From positions 1 through 13,410 of the forward strand of contig JANPJV010000156.1 in NCBI GenBank assembly GCA_031425695.1: a stretch of 13,410 nt of DNA, written 5' to 3'. The translations under genes were made by a program, and so were the position numbers. This DNA is from JANPJV01 sp031425695 (lineage in GTDB: Bacteria; Pseudomonadota; Gammaproteobacteria; Xanthomonadales; SZUA-5). Positions 5,376-12,018 of this stretch are shown here, in pieces (position 1 is the first letter of the stretch; the number at the start of each line of letters is the position of its first letter). Below the pieces are notes generated by a model. The model was not told the DNA's origin, made no database searches, and saw only the letters and a list, made by a program, of their open reading frames with translations.

Positions 5376-7991
5376 TCAGCCCGGCTCCGCGACCGCTGCC
5401 GGCGGAATCTGCGAGCGCACGTTTGGATCGGCGTCTTTCCAGCGCTGATCCAAACGCTCGCGCAATGCGGCGCGGCGTGCGGGGTCGGTTTCGATCTCGA
5501 TTTCGCGCAGCAGCGCACGATTGACGTCCAGGACATTGAGCGTCTGCGCCGCGAAAAATCCCGAGTATTCGGCGAAGGCGCGGCCACGCTGCAAATCCAG
5601 CCAGCGTAGCTGCTCCGCCTCGATCTGCGGCGATCCGGATTCCCGCGCCAAGTCGGCCGCAGCCACATGCGCCTGCATGTAATCATTCGCCGCCGCATCC
5701 AGCTGCATTGCTGCCAGCGCCGCCGCCGGCGACGCGTCCAGGCGCGCATCGAGAACCGTCAGCAGTGCTTGCAGGGATGGATTCTTGCGACCGCTGGGGT
5801 GTGCGCGGATTTCCGCGACCCAGCCGCGCGCGTCCGCATCCAGGCCCTGGCGCTCAGCGATCAGCGCGAGCAAAGCCAGGTGCAGGCTGACTGGGTATTG
5901 CGCGGATTCCTGTGCGCCGAGCAGCGCACGTTCACGCTCGGCAAAATCAGCGAGCGGGATTACGCGCCCGGTATGCAGCGCCAATGCCGCCTCATAGATG
6001 CGTGCCCGTGAGGCGGTAGCTGGGACCGCCGCGGATTGCGCGGCAGCGCCAAGTTTCTGCGCCACCAGGTGCGCATCTTCGAGTCGTCCCTGATAGGCCA
6101 GCCAGGTCACGCGGCGCGCATCGGCCTCAAGCGCGAATTGTGGCGGCAGTCCTGCGCGATCAGCATCCAGGACGGCTTCCGCCGCGTCGAAGCGCTCGAG
6201 GTAGGTATAGGTGTCGCTGAGACCGAAGGTCATCGGCCGCGGATTCACCTGCAGTGCGGCGCGGAAGCTCTCCTCGGCAAGCTCGGGCTTGCCATCCCAA
6301 AGTTGGCAATAGCCGAGGCAGTGGCCAGAGAAAAAGCGCAGGGGATCGCGGCTTGCGAAGGCCCTCTTGAACATCGGAATCGCTTCGGGACAACGATTGA
6401 GATCCTGCCAAAGGACCAGCGCAGCGTTGTTGTCTCCGCTACCGAGGTCTGGATAAAGATTGGCGAAATCGGTCCAGCGATCGACGCTGCGTTCAGGGTC
6501 TTCGGCCCAAGCCAACATCGCATCGATGTAGATCGCTTCGCGCTGGCTCATGCGATCTCGCAAAGCAGCCGCGCGACGAGCCGGCGGCACCGCTTCGGCA
6601 TAGCGGCCCACGGGCGCATAGGTCGCTGCGATTCCGGCGTAGGCCATGGCGAACTCCGGATCCATCTCGATCGCGCGCTCGAACAGGCGGCGCGCATCGT
6701 CGTATTTGGTCAGCTCGTACTGCTTGCGCGCAATCGAATAGGTGCGCAGTGCTTCCAGGTTCGAAGTGGTCGCTTTCGCCAGTGGCACGCTGTCGGCCTC
6801 GATGGACGGCAACGACTCGCCGAGCTTCTCGCGCAGTCCTTCGATCACCCGATCCATCGCCGGCAGCAGGTCTTCCGGCTGGCGTGCATTTTCGCTGGCA
6901 ACCCAGATCGTCGCCTGCGTGGCCGGGTCGACCACTTCCACTGAAAGCCGAAAAGCCCCGCCGGTATCGGCCACGCTCGGCAGCAGCAACGCACGCGCAC
7001 GTTCGCGCTGGGCCAGCTCGGCGCCGATGCTGCGGTCGACCTTGGTAGCGGTGGCGTCGCGCTGCATGCGGGTCAGCGCATCGCGGACCTGCAGGCTGCT
7101 GAGCACGTTCACATGGCGCGATTGCGACAGACCCTGGCGGAAGGCGAGGTCGAGCGAATCGTCTAGCAGGGTCTGCCCGGTGCGATTGACCAGGTCCCCG
7201 ACGACCACCCAGTCGCGCGCCACAAAAGCAATTCCCGGCTCGGACTTGAAGGTGAGGAAGCCGAGCAACGCGACCACCGCGATCAAGCCGACGACCTCGC
7301 CGGCAATCGCGGCGGGACGCCGCCACCAGGGCAGCACGCGCTGCGCCTTGTTGCCACTACCCGGCGCGCGGAATGGCGCGACATCGGTTTCGCCGGCCTC
7401 GTAGACCGCCATCAACTCGCTGACGCCCTTGAACCGATAGTTGCCGTGTTGCTTCCACAGCGGCAGCCGACCGGCCGTGCGCAGCTCGGCTTCGGCACGC
7501 TGCGCGAGCCCATAGGCCATGGCCGAGAGCAGGATCTGCCCCGGCCACGCCAGCGCCATCAGCCGCGCTGCCACCGGTTTGGCGAGGCCCTCGACTTCAA
7601 TTGGCTTGGCGCCCCGCGCAATCTCTGCGGGACTGTTTTCCCAGCTCACCACCTCGCCGACATGGATGCCGATGCGTGCCGCCATCGGCGTCGCCTCGAG
7701 CTCGGCAAGCTCGCCGAGGCGGCGCTGGTACTCGAGCGCGAAGCCGACCGCCTGCACCGGGCGCTCGAACAGCAACAGGAAGCCGTCGGTCTTGTCGATC
7801 TCCTGGCCACGATGCTTATGGATCAGGTCGCGCGCGAGTCGGTCATGGCGGCGCATGAGCTCCGCCGTACGCTGGTCCCCGAGCCGATCAACCAGCGCCG
7901 TACTGTCGGCGAGATCGAGCACCAGCACGGCCCGCAGGGTCGGCTCGCTCGCCGCCGCGGGTACCGAACTGTGTGACGCCGTCTCCACCAT
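5376..7991 (-). CDS. Peptide-modification-system cyclase-like membrane protein with TolB-like and TPR regions (mod_pep_cyc / TIGR04510 type)
   Basis: An 871-residue protein. Residues 20-200 form a class III nucleotidyl cyclase-like domain: metal-site Asp26 in VLDLADST, Asp69 in KTDGFLLLF, RIGIHVGEVV (106-115) and AARLMALAWPGQILLS (141-156). In typical cyclases an Asn precedes the AAR segment by one residue; here that place seems to be Pro139, with Arg143 retained, so catalytic activity is doubtful. A single TM helix (about 230-248) follows. The extracytoplasmic part begins FVARDWVVVGDLVNRTG, resembling TolB/FlgO-like domains (258-395), then TPR-type helices from about 411 (YDDARRLFERAIEMDPEFAMAYAGIA) to the C-terminus. 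The family is known as the partner of the precursor and dehydrogenase on either side. It may sense, regulate or scaffold rather than modify. The ATG has only a weak GAG upstream. Confidence 0.87.
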   Translation of the reverse strand: MVETASHSSVPAAASEPTLRAVLVLDLADSTALVDRLGDQRTAELMRRHDRLARDLIHKHRGQEIDKTDGFLLLFERPVQAVGFALEYQRRLGELAELEATPMAARIGIHVGEVVSWENSPAEIARGAKPIEVEGLAKPVAARLMALAWPGQILLSAMAYGLAQRAEAELRTAGRLPLWKQHGNYRFKGVSELMAVYEAGETDVAPFRAPGSGNKAQRVLPWWRRPAAIAGEVVGLIAVVALLGFLTFKSEPGIAFVARDWVVVGDLVNRTGQTLLDDSLDLAFRQGLSQSRHVNVLSSLQVRDALTRMQRDATATKVDRSIGAELAQRERARALLLPSVADTGGAFRLSVEVVDPATQATIWVASENARQPEDLLPAMDRVIEGLREKLGESLPSIEADSVPLAKATTSNLEALRTYSIARKQYELTKYDDARRLFERAIEMDPEFAMAYAGIAATYAPVGRYAEAVPPARRAAALRDRMSQREAIYIDAMLAWAEDPERSVDRWTDFANLYPDLGSGDNNAALVLWQDLNRCPEAIPMFKRAFASRDPLRFFSGHCLGYCQLWDGKPELAEESFRAALQVNPRPMTFGLSDTYTYLERFDAAEAVLDADRAGLPPQFALEADARRVTWLAYQGRLEDAHLVAQKLGAAAQSAAVPATASRARIYEAALALHTGRVIPLADFAERERALLGAQESAQYPVSLHLALLALIAERQGLDADARGWVAEIRAHPSGRKNPSLQALLTVLDARLDASPAAALAAMQLDAAANDYMQAHVAAADLARESGSPQIEAEQLRWLDLQRGRAFAEYSGFFAAQTLNVLDVNRALLREIEIETDPARRAALRERLDQRWKDADPNVRSQIPPAAVAEPG

Positions 7992-8024
7992 CGCTCAAGG
8001 TCAGCCCCGCCGCGCCAGCGCAGG

Positions 8025-8030
8025 ATTCTG
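8025..8030 (-). promoter_or_regulatory. Weak candidate -10 box of the cyclase-like gene
   Basis: CAGAAT on the minus strand, 33 bases before the ATG at 7991, followed by CC as in the GGDEF gene promoter (TAGAATCG). No -35 match is evident. Included only because position and hexamer are similar to the two better candidates in the window. Confidence 0.22.
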
Positions 8031-8093
8031 GGCCATGGCAGTAGAGGCCGCCAGCGTGTCGGGTGGCGAGACCGGGTGTAAAAAAAGCATTAG

Positions 8094-8302
8094 GGGAAGG
8101 AAGCGAAGGAAAAGCAGAAAGAATGCGAAGGAAAACAAATTATTCGATTCGCCTCTTCCGGCGGCTTCGTCGCGGGAGCGTAGCGTTTAGGGGGGTCATA
8201 ACTGCAGGGAAACCAATAAGGAACCGGGTTCGACCCGTGCCGGAAGACTTAGAAAAGACGCTTTCCTTCGGTCCCTTTCTGCTTTTCCTTCGCTTCCTTC
8301 CC
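8094..8302. repeat. MITE-like inverted repeat B between the cyclase-like and GGDEF genes
   Basis: A perfect 28-bp inverted repeat, GGGAAGGAAGCGAAGG continuing AAAAGCAGAAAG (8094-8121), pairs with 8275-8302. After a four-base mismatch a further nine bases pair (CGAAGGAAA, 8126-8134, with 8262-8270). The arms are purine-rich on one strand. The core of about 127 bp is non-coding and holds a small hairpin, CGGGT-TCG-ACCCG (8225-8237). It fills most of the 348-bp gap 7992-8339. Its sequence is unrelated to repeat A, but its architecture (about 200 bp, long perfect arms, non-coding core) is the same. It could form a large hairpin in RNA read from either side. Confidence 0.75.
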
Positions 8303-8339
8303 ATCCCGCTTCTTTGAAGCTTCACCGGCACAACAGCCG

Positions 8340-9377
8340 TCACGCCAGGTAGCGATGAAAGCCGTCGCCGCCCTGGCCCTTGATCTCGTACAGGGAGGAG
8401 TCGGCGTCGGAGTACCAGTGTGACCATTCCTCGGTTTCGTCGCACATGGCGACGCCGACGCTGACCGAGGTGCGCAGGGTGAGGTTGGGATCGGCGAAGC
8501 GCAGGGCGCGGACGGCCATCACCACCTGGCGGGCGCGGCTTTCGAGTTCTTCGACGTCGTGCACCTGGACCAGCAGTGCGAACTCGTCGCCACCCAGGCG
8601 GCACGGCAGGTCACACGGTGCCGCCGCATTCATGAGCTCGCGCGCGATGGCGCGCAGCACCAGGTCGCCCGTCAGGTGGCCGAAGCGGTCGTTGATCTGC
8701 TTGAAGCGGTCGAGATCGACCACCAGCACGCCGAGCGTCGTGCCCGGCATGCGCCGATCTTCGATGCTCTCCAAAAAGGCATACAGACCGCGCCGGTTGC
8801 AGATGCCGGTGAGCTCGTCGGTCTGCACCAGGCGCTCGGCCGTATCCAGCTGCGTCTGCGTCTGCCGCAGCGAATCCAGCGTGACCAGCAGGTCCTCGTT
8901 GCGCCGCTTGAGGCCCTGGATCAGCTGCTGTTCGCTGGCGACGAGGTATGCAAACGAGCGGCGCATGAACTGCGCGAGCAGGCGCGGCTCGCGCAACAGC
9001 AGCGCCTCGAACTCGCCGGCTTCGACCACATGCAGCACGACCGCCGACGCCGCGGCAGCGTTGGCGACGCGGGCGTGGTTACCGATGAACAGCGCGAGCT
9101 CGCCGAAAAACTGCAGCGGGCCGATGACTTTGTCCGGCATGCCATCGCCGAACTCCAGCTGCACTTCGCCTTTCTCGACCACGAACATGCTGCGCCCGAG
9201 CTCGCCGCGCTTGAAGATCAGTTCGCCGGGCGCGACGCTGCGCGTGTGCCCAGCCGCGCGGAACATGCTGAACTCGGCATCGGACAGCTCGCGCGGCAAC
9301 AGCGGCGGGCGCGGACGGCTGCTCGCCAGTTCCAGGAGGTCGGCAGGATTCAGGCTGCTGGTGCGAACGCGCGACAT
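8340..9377 (-). CDS. Cyclic-nucleotide-binding domain / GGDEF diguanylate cyclase
   Basis: A 345-residue soluble signalling protein predicted to make c-di-GMP from GTP. Residues 30-145 form a Crp-type cyclic-nucleotide-binding domain: APGELIFKRGELGRSMFVVEKGEV (49-72) and a phosphate-binding-cassette-like FGELALFIGNHARVANAA (91-108). A helical linker of about 40 residues (146-185, RRNEDLLVTLDSLRQTQTQL) leads into the GGDEF domain, with DELTGICNRRG (187-197), metal-binding Asp221 in VVDLDRFKQIND, and intact GGDEF at 262-266. The usual RxxD inhibitory site five residues before GGDEF reads APCD (253-256), so product inhibition through that site is probably lost. No EAL domain is present. It lies in the same direction as the cyclase-like gene, 348 bp upstream of it, and is divergent from the kinase gene. 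The ATG has a weak GAGAT site; a good -10 box lies just upstream. Confidence 0.93.
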   Translation of the reverse strand: MSRVRTSSLNPADLLELASSRPRPPLLPRELSDAEFSMFRAAGHTRSVAPGELIFKRGELGRSMFVVEKGEVQLEFGDGMPDKVIGPLQFFGELALFIGNHARVANAAAASAVVLHVVEAGEFEALLLREPRLLAQFMRRSFAYLVASEQQLIQGLKRRNEDLLVTLDSLRQTQTQLDTAERLVQTDELTGICNRRGLYAFLESIEDRRMPGTTLGVLVVDLDRFKQINDRFGHLTGDLVLRAIARELMNAAAPCDLPCRLGGDEFALLVQVHDVEELESRARQVVMAVRALRFADPNLTLRTSVSVGVAMCDETEEWSHWYSDADSSLYEIKGQGGDGFHRYLA

Positions 9378-9407
9378 GAATTCATCTCAAACGTTCATCG
9401 TGGCTCG

Positions 9408-9413
9408 ATTCTA
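9408..9413 (-). promoter_or_regulatory. Candidate -10 box of the GGDEF gene
   Basis: TAGAAT on the minus strand (one mismatch to TATAAT), 30 bases before the ATG, in the context TTTGCGCG-TTAGAATCGAGC. The flanking sequence closely resembles the ftsE candidate promoter. The -35 region is not recognisable. Confidence 0.42.
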
Positions 9414-9448
9414 ACGCGCAAAGACAGCGGTATTGGCGACTCCTTGGC

Positions 9449-9547
9449 GGGCCGCGCTCCCGCGCGGCCGCTTTGCAGCAGAATCAAGCGGGCCGGGCAG
9501 CGCGCGCCGCCGAAGACAGAAAGAGCGGCCGCGCAGGAGCGCGGCCC
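9449..9547. repeat. REPIN-like pair of inverted REP hairpins
   Basis: Two 24-bp blocks in opposite orientation, 9449-9472 and 9524-9547, differ by one base. Each block is itself a hairpin: GGCCGCGC and GCGCGGCC around a four-base loop (TCCC in the left arm, TCCT in the right when read in the same sense). Outer flanks are also related (GGCGGGCC and GGAGGGCC). The arrangement of two inverted REP units around a spacer of about 50 bp is what is called a REPIN. It lies between the divergent GGDEF and kinase genes, directly upstream of the kinase. No RayT/TnpA-REP transposase gene is in the window. Confidence 0.7.
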
Positions 9548-9612
9548 TCCCATACCCATAGCGACCGCGCGGCACCTTGGCTACCATCGGCGGGCCTTCC
9601 GATGAGCTGCCC

Positions 9613-12018
9613 ATGAGCGACGCGCCGAAACCCGTGATCCCCGGATACGAGCTCAAGCATGAGCTCGGCGCTGGCGGGATGGCGACGGTGTATCTCGCCG
9701 TGCAGACCTCGCTCGACCGCAAGGTGGCGATCAAGGTGATGCACGTCTCGTCCAAGGACGAGGAAGGCCCGGAGCGGATCGAGAAGCGCTTCCTGCGCGA
9801 GGGCCGCATGCTGGCGCGGCTGTCGCATCGCAATGTCTGCGGCATCTACGACATTGCCAAGGTCGGCGACATCGCCTACATCGCGATGGAGTACCTCGAT
9901 GGCGGCACGCTGAGCGACCGCCTGCGGCGCGGCATGACCGCCGGTGATGCGATCGGCGTGATCGTCCAGCTGGCAGCGGCGCTGTCGGCCGCGCACGCGC
10001 TCGGGATCGTCCACCGGGACTTGAAGCCCGCCAACGTGATGATGCGCGGCAAGGTGCCGGTCTTGAGCGATTTCGGTATCGCCCGCGACCTGTCACCGGA
10101 TCGCACCGAGATCACTGGCGACTCGATCCTCGGCACGCCCAATTACATGAGCCCCGAGCAGATCAGCGGCAAGGACATCGACGGCCGCGCCGATATCTAT
10201 TCACTCGGCGCGATGCTGTTCGAGCTGCTGACCGGCAATCGCCCGTATGTCGGCGACTCCCCGATCGCCGTGTGCATGCAGCACCTGCAGGCCCCGATTC
10301 CGGAGTTGCCGCCGACCTTTGCCGACCTGCAGCCGATCATCGACGGGATGATGGCCAAGGATCGCGAAGAGCGCTTTGCCGACATGGCGAGCGTGATCGT
10401 GGAGCTGCGCGCGATCCTGCAGGAGAGCCAGGTCCTGCGCGAGGCATTGCGCTTCGATACTGATCTGCCGTGGTCCGAGCAGTTGCGCGAGCTCGGCTTC
10501 TCATTTGACACCACCGGCAATGCCGAGGTGCGCGTGGCGCTTGCCGCGTCGCGCGCGGCAGCCCAGAACTCGCGCGAAACCGCGCGGCTGCGCACCGAAG
10601 GAACGGGACCGCGCACCAACACCCAGCGCCTGCGCGACCAGCCGGCACGCGACAACCCGGCAACAGCGCCGACGCCCGAGCCGAAAAAATCGCGGACCGC
10701 GATGTTCGCGATTATCGGCGTCGTCGTGGCGGTGCTGATCGCAGTGGGAGCCTGGTGGGCCTTCGGCGAAGAGCGCCTGTCCGCCGGCCAGCTCGCGCTG
10801 CTGCGGGGCAGCAGCAAGCAGTTCGATGTGCAACTCGCCGCCGGCAATCTGGTCGTCCCGCAGGACGACAGCGCGCTCGACAGCCTGCAGGGCATGTTCA
10901 CGATCTCGCGCAAGCACCCGGACGTGAGCAGCCGCGAGGAGAAATTCAAGCAGGCGATCGATGCGAAATTTGCCGAGCTCAATACCGACGCCGAATTCGG
11001 CGAGGCGCGCGACCTGCTGACGCAGAGCGCGCTGGTCTTCAGTGACAGCGAGCTCGACGAGCGCCTCGCCAAGCTCGATGCAGCGCAAGCGAGCGCATCC
11101 CGGGACGAAGAAGTGGTCGCCCGCCTGAACCAGGTCGAGTTGCTGCTGACCGGCCCGCAAGGCCTCAACGATCCGGCACTCGCGAGCGCGCTCGCCGAGC
11201 TGGTGCGCCTGAGCGTACCGACCGATCCGCGCTACGGCGATCTCACCAACCGCATTTCCGGCCTGCTCGGCAGCCGCCTGCAGGCGGCAGTGGCAGCGCG
11301 CGAGCTCGGCACCGCGGTCGCCGTGCGCGATCGGCTGCGGGAATTGTTGCCGGACGCCGACGCCACGCGCAACGCCGACGCCGCAGTCGAGCAGCTCGGC
11401 AACCTGCTCGCCGCCCAGGCCACCCAGTCGCAGACGCTGGAGTTGCTGCGCGAGGAGCCGCTCCGCGTCGACACCATCGAATTGGTGCTGGCCAACCTGA
11501 CGACGCTCGAGGCCGCGAAGCTCACCGAAGTGGTCGCGAGCGTGCGGAGCCAGTTGCTGGCCCGCAGCAGCGAAGCGGCGCGCAAGGCGCTGGCAGACAA
11601 GGACCTGCCGCGCGCACGCGCGCTGCTGACCCCGATGCTGGCGCGGTTCTCCGCTGACAACGGCTTGAGCGCGCTCGATGTGCAGCTCAGCGCGGATGAA
11701 AAGCGGCAAGCCGACGCGCTCCGCGCGAAAGAGGAAGCCATGAGCGCTGGCCGGCTGGCGCTCGATGCCTCGCCCTGGGGTGAAGTGCTCTCGGTCGTCG
11801 GCAGCGATGGCAAGGAGCAGCCGTTGACGGCAGGAGTCGCCACGCCACTGCTGATGACGCTGCCGGAGGGCCGCTACACCATCACCGTTCAGGGCCCCGA
11901 CGGGAAGTCGCGGCAGCAAGCCGCCGCCGAGGTCAAGCGTGGGCAGCTCAGCGTGACCGCCTTGCGCTTTGCCGCCCTCGACGCCGACGCCTACCTGAAA
12001 CAGGCGGGCTACCGATGA
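9613..12018 (+). CDS. Transmembrane Ser/Thr protein kinase (PknB-like) with C-terminal PEGA-like domain
   Basis: Hanks-type kinase anchored in the inner membrane, 801 residues from the ATG at 9613. The kinase domain (about 12-270) is complete: glycine loop GAGGMATVY (19-27), ATP-binding Lys41 in VAIKV, Glu63 as the likely helix-C partner, HRDLKPAN (134-141, catalytic Asp136), DFG (153-155), activation segment with GTPNYMSPEQ (174-183), and GRADIYSLG. A Thr/Arg/Pro-rich juxtamembrane stretch (310-360) precedes one TM helix (about 364-383). The outer part is helical and rich in Ala/Leu/Glu, ending in a PEGA-like beta module (about 714-776, LALDASPWGEV ... LPEGRYTITVQGPDG). A TTG at 9577 in frame is a poorer start. 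The stop overlaps the next gene as ATGA, so the two products probably act together. Its substrates and ligand are unknown. Confidence 0.92.
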   Translation: MSDAPKPVIPGYELKHELGAGGMATVYLAVQTSLDRKVAIKVMHVSSKDEEGPERIEKRFLREGRMLARLSHRNVCGIYDIAKVGDIAYIAMEYLDGGTLSDRLRRGMTAGDAIGVIVQLAAALSAAHALGIVHRDLKPANVMMRGKVPVLSDFGIARDLSPDRTEITGDSILGTPNYMSPEQISGKDIDGRADIYSLGAMLFELLTGNRPYVGDSPIAVCMQHLQAPIPELPPTFADLQPIIDGMMAKDREERFADMASVIVELRAILQESQVLREALRFDTDLPWSEQLRELGFSFDTTGNAEVRVALAASRAAAQNSRETARLRTEGTGPRTNTQRLRDQPARDNPATAPTPEPKKSRTAMFAIIGVVVAVLIAVGAWWAFGEERLSAGQLALLRGSSKQFDVQLAAGNLVVPQDDSALDSLQGMFTISRKHPDVSSREEKFKQAIDAKFAELNTDAEFGEARDLLTQSALVFSDSELDERLAKLDAAQASASRDEEVVARLNQVELLLTGPQGLNDPALASALAELVRLSVPTDPRYGDLTNRISGLLGSRLQAAVAARELGTAVAVRDRLRELLPDADATRNADAAVEQLGNLLAAQATQSQTLELLREEPLRVDTIELVLANLTTLEAAKLTEVVASVRSQLLARSSEAARKALADKDLPRARALLTPMLARFSADNGLSALDVQLSADEKRQADALRAKEEAMSAGRLALDASPWGEVLSVVGSDGKEQPLTAGVATPLLMTLPEGRYTITVQGPDGKSRQQAAAEVKRGQLSVTALRFAALDADAYLKQAGYR

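Noticed and set aside
8220..8242. GGGTTCGACCC resembling a tRNA T-arm, possible tRNA remnant or attachment site
   Set aside because: With the T-loop placed correctly the stem does not pair, no acceptor or anticodon arm is found nearby, and the motif is just the small hairpin inside repeat B.
9559..9587. Promoter for the kinase gene (TAGCGA, 17 bp, TACCAT)
   Set aside because: Spacing is right but both hexamers match the consensus poorly, so it was not listed as a feature.
9577..9612. TTG start adding 12 residues to the kinase
   Set aside because: The ATG at 9613 lies directly before the kinase homology; the added residues are not conserved-looking and no ribosome-binding site precedes the TTG.
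10501..11919. 472-codon minus-strand open frame over the kinase gene
   Set aside because: Antisense of the kinase outer region; no ribosome-binding site and biased Arg/Gln/Leu composition.
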